From Xestospongia bergquistia (lineage: Eukaryota; Porifera; Demospongiae; Haplosclerida; Petrosiidae): DNA of 64,000 nucleotides. The first letter of the stretch is position 1. Each line of letters opens with the position of its first letter. Both the position numbers and the translations under genes were made by a program. This document shows, piece by piece, positions 35,100 to 47,193 of the stretch. The notes beneath the pieces are model-generated. The model did not search any database. It was not told the origin of the DNA and saw only the letters and a program-made list of their open reading frames with translations. Where the stretch lies: contig OZ014411.1 in NCBI GenBank assembly GCA_963965975.1, positions 12,850,501-12,914,500 on the forward strand, given 5' to 3'.

Positions 35100-35318
35100 G
35101 TATGTATTAGAACATACATAGGTACATTTGTAAATGACTAAAACAAAAATGATGATAAATCAAATATATAATTAAATTCCAATGACAATTTCATTTGTTA
35201 CTAACTTCATCTAAAAATTATAAGAGAGTAAAATGTCAATACTTGTACATGCTATAGGCCTGGGTGGATTATTCCGGAATAATTTTGAGAATAATAGGGA
35301 ATGTGGAATAATAGCAAT
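34030..35318. other. No gene recognised; TA microsatellite
   Basis: AT-rich sequence with a long perfect TA dinucleotide run at 35,037-35,094. I see no exon or element. Confidence 0.6.
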
Positions 35319-36527
35319 AATAGGTGGGTACTGGGCCACTGGCCTACTGGGTAGGCAGTTTAATTAATAACATGAGCTAACACGTGTTCGTTATATGTAC
35401 ATTCTACAATTAGCCATTTACCAGGTAAGTCATCACTTGAAACATCCTGTCTAAATTGATAAGCTAATTCTTTAAAGTTTTTTAAAAGTTGGAATATGTC
35501 ATAACCTATATGCAGGAGGTTTTTAGTGAATTCTCGAGTATTCACTGAAAGCTCTGCTTTTTTTCATAGGTTTTTCAGACTTTTAAAGCTTTTTTGTTCA
35601 TTTGACACTCCTTTTGGCAGTATTCTTAAGAAGTAAAGAAATTTTTCTACCATCCACTATAGTTTGGTGGCTATCAGTGCTGTGTTTGCCGAGTTAAAGC
35701 AGTTCAATATAACTCTGTCTACTCTTTGTAGCTATAGAAAAGACTTAGTCTGAAAAGTCTATAATAGTTAGAGAACACAGTCTGAAGTATATATATATGA
35801 AAATATGGGTAGTCACAATCTACATTGACCCAGTTACATGTAAAATACATTCAATAACTAGTAATCTAATTTGATTGTGTTTGACCACATCTGCACATGA
35901 CTAGTTTAAAATTTAACTCTAACCAAAGACATCATTATCACATACATAATGGAATACAGTAACATTACCTTTGTTCTCTAATTTAAGTCTCTCAATCTCA
36001 CAGTGTAGTTATTTGAGAGTATCACTATGTTGAGTTCAATGATCATGAAACAAGAACAGAGTAAAAATCAATGTTATATTTACAATGACATATAATTATG
36101 GCAGTGTCTAGAGTGCTGGTAATAGAATGTCATACTTTAATGTGAAATTAATATTATATACTCCAGACCCTAAACCTTAAACATTGGAACCTAAATGTAC
36201 TAATTTCACATTAAATTATGGCATTCCATTACTGGCACTTTTATACACAGCATGTAACTATTACAACTGTATAGCCAGTAATAATTATTATATATAAATA
36301 ATTCACTCATTAATGGCTATAGTTGGTTACATGTAATGATATACATGTACATGTACATACAGTGTATTACTCTTCTCTTAACAGCTTCATTCTCTATTAC
36401 TGGAGTAGATATCGTAGATGTAAAGGACTATGCTACAGCTCCTATTGAAAATGAGCCTAGAGATAGGGTTACTACAGCAACAGTTGTCATAGTAACAAGG
36501 TGGTTAATTAATAATAACTTACAACAG
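35319..36527. repeat. Direct duplication, copy 2
   Basis: Shorter copy of 27,977-29,592. Includes the KELAYQFRQDV fragment (35,402-35,485), the ~220-bp dispersed repeat and a coiled-coil exon with TAA near 36,010. It ends at the exact start of the right inverted arm (ACTTACAACA then GACTATGGGG). Confidence 0.85.
36111..36241. mobile_element. 131-bp MITE, copy 2
   Basis: Same length and ends as 29,175-29,305, with TA on both sides. It was carried by the direct duplication rather than being a separate insertion. Confidence 0.75.
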
Positions 36528-36942
36528 ACTATGGGGCGTGTCCATCTATTACAGGTTGACGTACTGATACACAACTAAGTTTTGAGCAACTAGATGATAA
36601 ACGTTGGAATACGTATTACGTAAGTTCAATAACTTAGGCTGTTATAATATTTGTAGATATGGTAGGAAATACTTCAATTGTGTATGATCTCTGGCGTTGA
36701 AAGTTTATTACTTAAAAGAAAATGTTTGAAATTTCTTTGCACTATCAGTTAATGTAGTAGCAACTACAATTATTGATATATATTAGTAAGAAAGATGCTT
36801 TATTTATGCAAAAATTATGCTACATATGCTAATGATTATTTTATACTGGATAGACTAAAGAAAGATTAATGTTTTTCATTGAATTCGAATCTAGCCTTAT
36901 ATAACTGCTACAAAGTGATTTAAAACATATATAATATGTCAG

Positions 36943-37444
36943 TGCCTAGAACCCTAGATTATTTGGACAAGTAACGAGACTGCACCCATAGGTGTGGTCT
37001 CGTTAAAGTCCGTATATTAGCATACAGCTGTAATGGCACTATTAAGAGGAAGAAAGTGAATAATACTGGAATTATAGAACATGTACTGTGGCAATCTGAT
37101 GATGTGGTAGAGGATCAAGTAGATAGTGATGTTGAAGATGAGCCAGAAGAGGCTGTAAATTGTATTAGTCATAAAACAGCCATGGAGATATTAGACAAGT
37201 GTATTACTTGGTTGCATTGTCAGTTAGAGACAACACCATATAACACAGGTGTTCTTCTCTCATTCAAGGAAATTGCTGCAAATAAAATGTTTTCTTCTCT
37301 GAAACAGGCAACAACGAGATCATATTTTTGTAATTATAAATAAACTTGGGAAGTTTTTTTGTTATTATTAATATTATTTCAGTTATCTGAACACCTTGCT
37401 CAATTAAAATGGACAGAGGTGTTCAGATAATAGAGGATACACTG
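36943..37444. mobile_element. Tigger/pogo-like deletion derivative, right copy
   Basis: It keeps the GATAATAGAGGATACACTG end followed by TA at 37,445-37,446. The opposite terminal repeat is missing: the sequence enters at GAACCCTAGATTATTTGGAC. This is the copy of 4,963-5,493, truncated by the deletion in this arm. Confidence 0.7.
37056..37343 (+). pseudogene. C-terminal Tigger transposase remnant, right copy
   Basis: The frame has no true ATG at its start (GTG). It reads NNTGIIEHVLWQSDDVVEDQ, an acidic stretch, AMEILDKCITWLHCQLETTP, and KMFSSLKQATTRSYF near the end, stopping at 37,341. The full C-terminal pattern of jerky/Tigger transposases is preserved in one frame, unlike the left copy. 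The DNA-binding and catalytic parts are absent. Confidence 0.6.
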
Positions 37445-37537
37445 TACTAACAGTCTCCTAGCGATATTTCTGAGTATTTTTAACTACAGTAAGATAAACT
37501 TATTTTATTATGCATTAAATTTTTTTAGAAATTGAAC

Positions 37538-37582
37538 ATGGGTACAGGACTGAGTCGACTGACTGAGGAAAAACAGTTGATT
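37538..37582 (+). CDS. First coding exon of right ankyrin gene, myristoylation-like start
   Basis: It encodes MGTGLSRLTEEKQLI and ends in phase 0 at GTAAGTT. Gly2/Ser6 fit the N-myristoylation pattern. A TTTTTTAG acceptor-like site ends at 37,528, so an upstream untranslated exon is likely. Exons of this gene are at 37,538, 42,017, 47,194, 50,905, 51,412, 55,715, 56,222, 57,514, 58,021, 59,327, 59,814 and 63,477, possibly ending at 63,879-63,947. In-frame joining gives 376 residues, or 398 with the candidate last exon: myristoylation signal, ankyrin cap, ten ankyrin repeats. The expected role is a membrane-tethered protein-binding scaffold (inference). It lies head to head with its paralogue at 4,868. 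Confidence 0.82.
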
Positions 37583-38714
37583 GTAAGTTTACTGATTGGA
37601 AATTTAATTTTGTATGAAAATTGTGAGCCTGAATACTATATGCAGCTGGCTATAAAGCCCACAAGAATTTGCATGAAAAATTGCAATATAATTTATATAC
37701 CCCTGACCTATGTGTACACTATATATGTAAGTTATGTGTACACTATATATGTAAGCTTTTTTTGATACTTAGTATAAATTACCTTGAACTGCATTGCTTT
37801 GCTTAATTCTCTTCATCAAATATAGAAATGTGTTCCTATTACACTAACAACAAAGTTTTTTAACTATTTTAATAGGCAACTGATGTCATATTGTAGGATT
37901 AAGCAATTTGGTTTTACCTATTCTTCCTCTAAATGAAATAACTGTTTAGATGTTTTGGTATATGACAAAGTCATCCAAAATACTGATCCAGTGGGATAGG
38001 AATGAAGTTTAAGTTGGGGGGGGGGGGGGGGTGACTTTATATTTAGTTGCATTATATTATTTTATATTATTAAACATCAAAAATGACCCAAAAAATTAAT
38101 TCATCTGTTGTTAAAGGAAACAAACTTTTTAGCTGTTTCTAATAAGTTTATGTTATCAGTACAGTCCTTATGTGTATGTAACAGCAAGACATGGTTTAGT
38201 CGTTCTTTGGTCATAGTACTTTGTTGGTAATTTTTTAGTCAGTGTAAGGTTGAAAATGTGCGTTATGCTGTAACAGAAGTCATTGGTACGGTTAGATACA
38301 GCCTAATGTGTTTACAATAATAAACAATATTTTTGAAGATTTATGTTCTTGTTGGTTTAATTGTTTTTGGAGTACAGTTCAAAATGAAATGCAAAGTGTC
38401 GCTATGGTCTTATCCAGAGACTTCCTCAAGTGACGTAATCTTATGTGATGCACAACATGATTACTGATGACTCAGCATTTCTCTTCAATCAATGGGATAA
38501 AAGCTTGGCCTTTTAGTGCCTCTACTGGGTACTTTCAACTCTAATTGACAAAAGGTCCAATACTTCCAACTTCTTAGTAAAAGTTAGTGATTCTCCAATG
38601 ACAGCTATGGTGCTAGTATTTTTAGTTCGCACTCAATGTATCGACAAAGATAACTGCCAAAAGTTAGTAAAACTGTCATAACTTTCCAAAGAAGTATTTT
38701 GGCAAAAATTCTCA

Positions 38715-38940
38715 CTTTAAAAAGTTGGAAAATGTCATAAGCTCTATGCAGGAGGTTTTTATTGAATTCTCGAGTCTACACTGAAAGCTGTGCTTTTTTT
38801 CAAAGGTTTTTCAGACTTTTAAAGCTTTATGTTACTTTGACGCTCCTTTTGGCAGTATTTTTAAGAAGTACAAAAGTTTTGTTACCATCCACTATAGTTT
38901 GGTGGCTACCAGTGCTGTATTTGCCGAATTAAAGCAGTTC
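38715..38940 (+). repeat. Dispersed ~220-bp repeat, copy 3
   Basis: It matches 28,560-28,770 and 35,485-35,705 (GAATTCTCGAG, AAAGCTGTGCTTTTTTTCAA, TATAGTTTGGTGGCTACCAG). Indels break the frame. It ends directly at the CA repeat of the tandem duplication. Confidence 0.75.
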
Positions 38941-40216
38941 ACACACACACACACACACTGTAACCCTCACTATGCGCTCACACAAAGCGAGGTTAATTAT
39001 ACTTTTTATGAGAGATTCCTCTTAACTGTTATTCTAGAATCATATGTGACTTAATGTAGGAAAACAGCACATACTGTACTAAAAAAGTTGGAACAAATGG
39101 TTACATATATATATGCAGTTGTTATGAGGCCAATTTGTACAAGATGTTTACCAAATTTGGTATCCAAATACTTTAATGATAGGTCTCATGGAAGCCAAGT
39201 TCAGTATACATCATGTACAAAATGGCTCCGTATCAATCACATATACTCATAATATTTGGTAAAAATTTCTTATCTCAACATATATGATTTTCCCAAATTA
39301 AGTCATATAGGTTGATCACTTTAACTTGTCACTATCTAATATAATAGAGGTTAAGTACAATATATTATTAAAGCATTGTCTTTAAAACTGGTATTACATA
39401 ATATTAGTTGTGTCATTGGGAATTAAATTTATTAAGGAATGTAAAAGAAACAATAATAACAAATTAATAATATACAATAAATACCTAATTTTATTTACCA
39501 ATCAGTTTGCAATTACACTTGTTGTCATGACTAACAATGAAAAATTATAATTATAGAAAACAATTGACTACTACCATAACCACAAATACACAGGCACCAG
39601 TAAGTATTTAAGGAGGATAGACAGATCCTCTAGTTCACTATATAAAACTATGATGATATTTTTAATTAAATCTTAATATCATGCATGAAGTTGTTAAAAG
39701 CATCATAGTTTAGAGCCAATCCCTGCAAAATTCCTTCAATAATTGGATACCTAACGAACAATCTTTAGACAATGACATTGTTAATTTCACCAAATCATTC
39801 ACCATATTGCTTTAAAATAAAATCATTTTAATTTGTTTACTCTTTTCTGTTCATTAACATTTGAAACTTATACTTGGACATTCTTATTAGATTCCCTATG
39901 AGCAAACCCTCACATTGTTAAACCCACCTGGAAGTAGTTCCTGTTAGAACTACAGGACACAAAAAGGAAGCTATATATCCTCATGTACTAACAAAACAGT
40001 TGTAGCATCGTATCAAACTTACTGTGTGGTCAGTAACTGTCTATGTTTCGTCATGTCAACTGTGCATTACACAGCTTAGAAGTCTCTTTGTTTGTAATGA
40101 TGAATTTGAAAGGACAAATTCTCAACTAAAGTCAAAAAAGTCGACTAATTGTTTGAACAAGCAAATAGCTTTTCGTAAATCCTTTATTATTGTAGTGAGC
40201 TGATTAATAAAACTGC
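38940..40216. repeat. 1.3-kb tandem duplication, unit 1
   Basis: It starts with a CA run and TGTAACCCTCACTATGCGCT and ends GCTGATTAATAAAACTGCA. Unit 2 begins 1,329 bp later. Near-identical apart from small indels. No gene. Confidence 0.9.
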
Positions 40217-40269
40217 AGACATCTCAATATATATACTTATTATTATTATTATTAATATATATACTTATC

Positions 40270-41570
40270 ACACACACACACACACACTGTAACCCTCACT
40301 ATGCGCTCACACAAAGCGAGGTTAATTATACTTTTTATGAGAGATTCCTCTTAACTGTTATTCTAGAATCATATGTGACTTAATGTAGGAAAACAGCACA
40401 TACTGCATTAAAAAAGTTGGAACAAAATGGTTGCACGTATATTCAGTTGCTATGAGGCCAATTTGTACAAGATGTTTACCAAATTTGGTATCCAAATACT
40501 TTAATGATATGTTTCCTGGAAGCCAAGTTCAGTATACATCATGTACAAAATGGCTCTGTATCAATCACATATACTCATAATGTTGGTTTAAAATTTCTTA
40601 TCTCAACATATATGATTTTCCCAAATTAAGTCATATAGGGTGATCACTTTCATCATCAAACTTGTCACTATCTAATATAATAGAGGTTAAGTACAATATA
40701 TTATTAAAACATTGTCTGGTATTACATGATATTAGTTGTGTCATTGAGAATTAAATTTGTTAAGCTATGTAAACAAAACAATAATAATAACAAATTAATA
40801 ATACGAACCAATAAATACCTAATTTTATTACCAATCAGTTTGCAATTACACTTGTTGTCATGACTAACAATGAAAAAATTATAATTATAGAAAATGATTG
40901 ACTACTACCGTAACCACAAATACACAGGCACCAGTAAGTATTTAAAGTGGATAGACAGATCCTCTAGTTCACTATATAAAACTAGTATGAGACTGTTGAT
41001 CAAATCTTAATATACATAAAGGTGTTAATAACATCATAGTTTAGAGACAATCCCTGCAAAATTCCTTCAATAAAAGGATATCTAACGAACAAAACTTTAG
41101 ACAATGACATTGTTAATTTCACCAAGTCATTCACTATATTGCTTTAAAATAAAATCATTTTAATTTGTTTACTCTTTTCTGTTTATTAACATTTGAAACT
41201 TATACTTGGACATTCTTATTACATTCCTCTATGAGCAAACCCTCACATTGTTAAACACACCTGGAAGTAGTTCCTGTTAGAACTACAGGACACAAAGAGG
41301 AAGCTATATATTCTCATCTACTGACAAAACAATTGTAGTGTGGTAACAAACTTAATTGTGTGATCATTAATTGTCTGTGTTTCATCATATCTATTGTGCA
41401 TTACACACTCTCATGGTAGCACAGCTTAGAAGTATCTTGTTTGTAATGGTGAATTTGAAAGGACAAATTATCAAGAAACAAAAATGGAAAAAGTCGACTA
41501 ATTGTTTGAACAAGCAAATAGCTTTTGATAAATCCTTTAGTAATGTAGTGAGCTGATTAATAAAACTGCA
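40270..41570. repeat. 1.3-kb tandem duplication, unit 2
   Basis: Direct repeat of 38,940-40,216, with about 55 bp between the units. Short open frames on both strands at 41,371-41,618 are overlapping shadows and have no counterpart in unit 1. Confidence 0.9.
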
Positions 41571-42016
41571 AAAATTCCTATCTATAGTTAAAAGGTGGTT
41601 GATAGTTCTACTTACCAAATTTGTTATATATATTACACATGGTACTAGTAATTGTGTAGGTTCTACATGTATTTTAATTGATCTTATGTAATCTTACATA
41701 CTATGTCACTTGGTGACATGACTGTAAATCAGTTTACCACTTGTAAACATGAATAATAACTACATAGAGCTATGTAAGATGACTATTATCATAGTCTGTT
41801 TCAACTTTGACATTAGTAGCTGACATATGGATGCATTTTAAATAGCCAATAAGTGTGATTTATTGTAGTATAATAGCTAACTATTAACTAATAAAATATG
41901 GTTATTATCAGAGTTACCTTAACCCTTTTTTTCCTTCCATACCTAGTAATTTTTATTTCAAACATTTTGAGTTTATGCAAATTTTATCATATACATTTAG
42001 TGTTTTTTTACCATAG

Positions 42017-42109
42017 AATGACAGTCTAATTGAATGTGGTATGAAGGGTGACTTGCCAGGAATAAAAGTTGCTCTCTCCAGAGGAGCTGATGTAAATGCA
42101 GCTGATTCT
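42017..42109 (+). CDS. Ankyrin N-cap exon, right gene (exon 2)
   Basis: 31 codons, phase 0 on both sides (acceptor TTTACCATAG, donor GTAAGTT). It reads NDSLIECGMKGDLPGIKVAL then SRGADVNAADS. The ECGxxGDLxGIxxALSRGADVNAAD pattern is a canonical first ankyrin repeat. Confidence 0.88.
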
Positions 42110-43395
42110 GTAAGTTAGTTTTATTGTTAAAACATTAAACCTTAAAATGAAGCAATCCATCTAAACATTTTTCCTTTTAATACAATTAATTCTAGACTTT
42201 GTTCTTAATGTTACAGATACCATCATTATGAATCTTAATTAGCAGTGATAAAGTTATACTTTTTGGACAAAAACACAATTCAATTCTTTCAGTAGTGTAA
42301 ACCTGAATTCCCTATTTAATATTTAAAATATTAACAAATTGACTGTTGTGATTTTTATTAAACTCAAGATATTTGATTAAGCTTTCCAAGATCTCAAAAA
42401 TATTCACTTTTATTTAATTCTTGTTCTAAAGCTTTTAAAGCTATTTATGGTCCATTCTCTGAATGGATTGGTGGAAACATTTCTCTAAGAAACACTTTAA
42501 ATAGTAGTTATGGTATTTCCTTGTGATTTCAGGAGCTAGTGAGCCAACTTCATAAGAATGTAACTCTTTTGTATAGACAAATTTGTAAAAAGCTTCCATT
42601 AATTTCTTTGACGTTTTCTTGATTTTAATTTATTTTCATCATGGAAATCCTTGTGTGATTTGAAAAAATTGATGTTAAACTTTTGGTGAATTCAAAAGTG
42701 AGTCTTGCTAACTGACATACATTCAGAGAATAGACCCTAAATGGCTTTAAAAGCTACTGAATCTTAATAAACATTATACTTTGGTATACTTCTTTATGTT
42801 TGAAAATTTGCCTTAGCATGTACTTTGATATTACAATAGTAACATAATTCAGTATCCTGTTACCTTAAAGCATTATTGTCACTTTTTTCAGTATTTAATG
42901 TATAAAACCAAGTAACTGAGGTAGTTTGGCTATCAAGACTTTACTAAACAAGAAAGATGTGTAACTAGACAGTTTTTAAGATACCGATTCATGTTTTTGT
43001 ACTCTTTGAATTAACTGCATAAACCTACAGTAGAAAAAACTATTGAGCATTTAATTTGATAAATACAATAGTAAATTTGAAGCACATTTGTGATTTTTAT
43101 TCATTTTGCATAGAGCATAGTATATTCATACTTGATTGACATGAGGCAAATAATATACGTTATGGAATTGTAAGATGCATTACATTTACTGGAAACTCTT
43201 AAGGACAGGTTTAATTACGAGTACTTAATTTTGCGATTTGGCTACCCCTCACATTTTGCTGGTACTAATAATTGCGGAATTGCAAAAAAAATCAACTACA
43301 CCCACTAATTATACCAAAAGTTAATGTTCTTCAACAATAGTATTATTGTATAACCAACAATAATTATTATTACAATCAGTTAATAAGATAATATC

Positions 43396-44919
43396 TTATT
43401 GTGTCATTATTTCATGAAATGGGTCTTCAGGTGGTAGGATTGTGCTTCCATCAGGAAGTCCTACAATCTCAGACTTCTTCCACCCCCTAGCAATTACTTC
43501 CTTGCCCCTGGTAGAGGTAAAAAAATTGAACAATTCAACAAGCCATTTCGCATGTAGTGGTTTAAGCACTGATAGACGAAAATCGACTTCGATATCTTCA
43601 AGTTGCTTTCCTGAGTCAAGCTGTTGCTTAACAGCACTCGAATAATATGTAACAAATTCTTTCCTCATTCTTTGCTTCGCACATCCATTCACTGTTAAGT
43701 CCAAAGGTTGAAAAAAGTGCGTCATGTTAGCTGGTACATACACACATTCAATGTTTAGTTCATCGAGCCGCTCCTTGACTTTGTCAGTCATCTGCCCTCT
43801 GAAAACATCCCAAACGAGTAAAGCCTTTTGATCCATAGGAAGCTTTAGCTCCTCTCGCTTTTTGGTGACATAAGGTGATATGATCTCATCTATCAGCTTT
43901 AAGCTTTCAATTTCATTTGACCAATGCTTTGGATTTTGTGTAACACAGAATCCAGAAGGAAATTTGAAATCACGAGGTTGACTAGCTTTAGTTTTGCCGC
44001 TGTATATTACATGCATCGGTAGAAAATCATTGGCCAAAGTGACAACAAAATTTAAAGTAATTGCACGTTTATCTGTGACACCTTTGATCGGAATGGTTGT
44101 TGATCCCTTTCGAGCCATGGTTGATTTGCCAACAGATACATATGATGATGGGGTTTGATCTGAGTTTAATACTAGCTCAGGTGGAATCCCATACTTCTTG
44201 ATTTTGCTGTCAATATCCTGCAAGTAATCTCTTCTGCATTCACTGTACAGTCCTTGAGGAACTGGTGGTCGTGAAGTAGTGCTTGCTCTTCTAGTGTACC
44301 CCATGCGTCGGTACAGTGACTGTACCCAGGAACGTGGCTTGCTGAAATTCTGAAGGTGCATGGAAGAGGATGGGTTACTAGCAATGAGTGCATCTGTTGC
44401 TGCTCGGACAACATGAATATTCACCACACCACCTTTTGCTCTTATTGCTTTCAGAAACTTTATCAGCTTTTTATCAAGATTAAGAAGAATTGGAGGACGA
44501 CCTTTTGGTTTGGCAGTGATTTCTACCACAGGCTGTGGATCACATTTCTTTCTCTTCTTTTCTAGCTCCTCACGATAAGCCTTCTTGAAGTATCTTATAG
44601 TGCTCTCTGGTAAGTTAGGAAATTCAGACAAGAAATGCTTTCTGGCTCTTTCATTACCATTTTCAAGTGCGTACTTTCCAATCATTGCACGCTGTGTAGG
44701 TGTGTAAGTTGTGTAAGTTCCACTACCACGTTTCCTTTTCGCTGAGGGTGCAGCAAGTTCTTTGTTGACAGCTGTTGGAACTTGCTGATATTCAACTACT
44801 CCTAGTCCTGACTCACTGAGTGTGGGAAGAGTGGAACAAAAGTCAGCCTCACTGATTTCAGATGTAGCTGGGAGTTGTGGGAGTTAGAGGCCTAAACATC
44901 CAAATCGGAAAAGAGACAT
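43396..44919 (-). pseudogene. pogo/Tigger-type DDE transposase, one early stop
   Basis: From ATG at 44,919 the frame is 507 codons with a single TAA at codon 12 (44,884-44,886). The next ATG (44,685) gives 429 residues but would lose the N-terminus. Layout in full numbering: KRKR nuclear-localisation-like cluster at 61-64; helix-turn-helix from about 75 (QRAMIGKYALENGNERARKH); a KGRPP basic hook near 139; DDE_1 catalytic core with Asp254 (LVLNSDQTPSS), Asp371 (LVWDVFRGQMT) and Asp407 (HFFQPLDLTVN), the last two 36 apart. All three acidic residues are present, so only the early stop argues against activity. The family moves by cut and paste at TA sites. The element's other ORF starts divergently 96 bp away. 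Confidence 0.85.
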
Positions 44920-45015
44920 CTTCAACTTTGACTTCAGACAGCTGCAACAAGATAGCCTGCCTAGTATGACCACGTGGTCACGCATGCGTATTAGACCCTT
45001 GAACTACAAACCAGT
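44920..45015. promoter_or_regulatory. Candidate bidirectional promoter inside the transposon
   Basis: The 96 bp between the divergent ATGs contain a perfect 12-base palindrome GACCACGTGGTC (44,968-44,979) with an E-box CACGTG. It is followed directly by a second palindrome, ACGCATGCGT (44,980-44,989), close to NRF1-type sites. The gap is GC-richer than its surroundings. Confidence 0.5.
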
Positions 45016-45540
45016 ATGTCAGATAGCTTGAAGATTCGATTCGTTTTTCTTTGTGGTTTGAGGGGATACCACGAGTATTGCAGTATCTGGACTTCAAGCT
45101 TACATGAAGTGCTAGAAGCAAAACAAGAATCTGGCAAAGCTTATGATCGCTTTGCAATCGCCTGCACTAAAAAGCTACGATCACGTCTGACTGAGTCTGT
45201 CGTTGGACATCTCCCCAAAGAAGTGTCAAGGTACACTTACTACATTATTTTACACGGTGCAAAAGTCACCGCAATGGTTATGGATATTCACCATTGAAGG
45301 TCGCCTCTAGTGCAGGTTGGCTTAGAAATCCCAATCCAAGTCACTGTAGAAATGGACTTAACTGAAAAAAATCGACAGTGCCTTGACAAGTACGAGACTC
45401 TAGTTGGCGAGAAGTACAAAGAGCCAGTGGATGGCAAATTTGAAGATGCAACAGACTCTATACTACAAAGATTGAAGGAGCCAGAGGACTGTGGAGAAGA
45501 TACGGACTCGAACTCTGACCTTGACATAGACCATGCATAG
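45016..45540 (+). pseudogene. HIRAN-like second ORF of the transposon, one internal stop
   Basis: 175 codons in one frame, interrupted only by TGA at 45,295-45,297. Family spacing suggests a CGA arginine mutated there, because the sequence resumes RSPLVQVGLEIPIQV without a shift. Conserved-looking blocks: RGYHEYCSIW (residues 16-25), YDRFAIA (43-49), VGHLPKEVSRY (63-73), LHGAKVTA, GLEIPIQVTV. The xYDxxAIA and VGxLP blocks fit the HIRAN domain, known from HLTF/Rad5 to bind 3' ends of single-stranded DNA. Related uncharacterised proteins seem common in sponges and cnidarians (recollection). The tail is acidic (EDTDSNSDLDIDHA). Its role in the transposon is unknown. Confidence 0.6.
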
Positions 45541-47193
45541 TTGTTTCTAATTAATCGAAAATTCGAAATTACGTTTATGAAATATTATATATTCGCGGGT
45601 ATTAAGTATTGCGATTTTGACCTAAATCGCAAAATTCGAAATTAATAGTACCCGTTATTAAACCTATCCCTAAGGTACATTCAAATTAATATGATCCATC
45701 TATTTTAATTGTCTCACATTATCTCACATGATCTTCAAATATACATTACAAACGTTGTGTATTAAACCACCCTAAGAGGTGGTTTTGCTGAATGTGAGTT
45801 GATATACATTGTACAAATATGTAAAATGTAATGAAAGGAACTGATTTGAGTTGGAATTGATTATATAAAAATGAAACAACAGTTATATCAGAAGACTATA
45901 ATATAAGTACAGGTTAAGTCTCAGGGATTTCACTTATGGACTACCATATTTCATTCTTCATTGTTTTTCCATGCAGTAGCTAATGAAACATAAGTAATGT
46001 ACCTCTGTAGAATAAAATGAAAGAAAATGAGATATTCATTTTCACTGTCAAATAACTTCATAATTTTGTATATTGTTTGTATAATAATAAAAGAGCAATG
46101 GTACAGAGTGACTTGAACTGATTATAGAACCTCTAAATTTAGTGAAATGATCTGTGTCTCATAGGAACAGGTTCCTTCTAGGTTTCTTTATGATGCATGT
46201 TGTAGATAGTGGCAGGTTGTCAGTTGTTAATAGTAATTATTAATTGATTCTTTCATCCCTTTCATTGAAGTGGTACATTTCTGTTGTGTTAGTTTTCTTA
46301 AGTGTTGTTATTGTGATAGCTGCAGATATTGTTCAAACTTCTTTTTTTGTTTATGTTATTTCATTGGTATTAAAGCTGAGTCATAACTATAATTATCTGT
46401 CTTGGTATTAAATCTTTAATTTCAAGAAATATTGAAGTATAACAAAGTGCCTTTCCTCTTATAAATTGTAATATTTTTAAGAATGTATAATGGTTTTCAT
46501 GTTTGATTTAATACAAATCTAAAATTCTTCTAGTCCAGCTGAACTATTATCAAACAATACAATAACTAAATATCCTTCCTGTCATTTATAGAGGCCATTT
46601 GTATTAAAACTTAAATGAGGCAGTATTTAAAAATTACAATATGTTGCATGATATTGAATTTAAGTGTTGATATGATTACAGTACTGGTATATTGGTCAGC
46701 TCTATACTTGGCATACTTATTGCTATTTCCATAATTTAAAGGATAGTCTTTTAAAAAGTACCGTCTCTTATTTACTTGTGAGTAACAAACTAAGTGAGTC
46801 ATATTGAAGCACAGATATGACAATAACATAAAAGACACTTGTTATATTTTTGTTTGGTACTCTACTGTTTATTTTGCAGCTTGTTTACCAGTCTCTTAGA
46901 TTACACTGTATGTAGTTCAAACCATCTCATATTGTTCATCTCCATTGAATTAGTTGTAATAAATGTACAAACACCAATTCAAAAAATTACTAAGTAGTAA
47001 TAGATGTAGTTATGTCATACATGTACAACATGATATAGATATAGACAATGTATAGATATATTATAATAATCATAATAATTAAAATGTAGAACTAAAGATT
47101 AGCTACTTTTATGAAGTCTGTGTTATTATACTATTAGTGTAACATGTTAATGGTCTAATTTGACAGTTAATATTTTGTTTGTTATTACAATAG

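Larger units (their letters stand above)
37583..42016 (+). other. Right-gene intron 1 with ~4-kb insertion
   Basis: Against the 373-bp left intron 1 (4,451-4,823), about 3,980 bp are inserted between 37,897 (after GGCAACTGATGTCATA) and about 41,880 (before CTAATAAAATATGG). The insert has a run of about 15 G at 38,018-38,032, the third copy of the dispersed ~220-bp repeat, CA microsatellites and a 1.3-kb tandem duplication. I found no gene or clear transposon ends. Confidence 0.7.
43196..45675. mobile_element. pogo/Tigger-like transposon with two divergent ORFs
   Basis: Ends are inverted: AAGGACAGGTTTAATTACGA at the left against TAGGGATAGGTTTAATAACG at the right, each followed within about 30 bases by TTTTGCGATTT. 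The element is about 2.5 kb and absent from the homologous left arm, so it inserted after the inverted duplication or was lost there. A TA follows the right end at 45,676; the left target-site copy is not clean. It carries a DDE transposase on minus and a HIRAN-like ORF on plus. Confidence 0.8.
42110..47193 (+). other. Right-gene intron 2 with a transposon
   Basis: It matches left intron 2 on both sides of the element at 43,196-45,675. Outside the element I find no gene. The small hairpin AACCACCCTAAGAGGTGGTT recurs at about 45,767-45,786. Confidence 0.75.

Noticed and set aside
38940-41570. Paired 1.3-kb direct repeats as LTRs of a retroelement
   Set aside because: Only about 55 bp separates the copies, there is no TG...CA border or primer-binding site, and no gag or pol sequence. 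A tandem duplication fits better.
43442-44565. Plus-strand frames at 43,442 and 44,356 and minus-strand frame at 44,172
   Set aside because: They are shadows of the DDE transposase in other frames.
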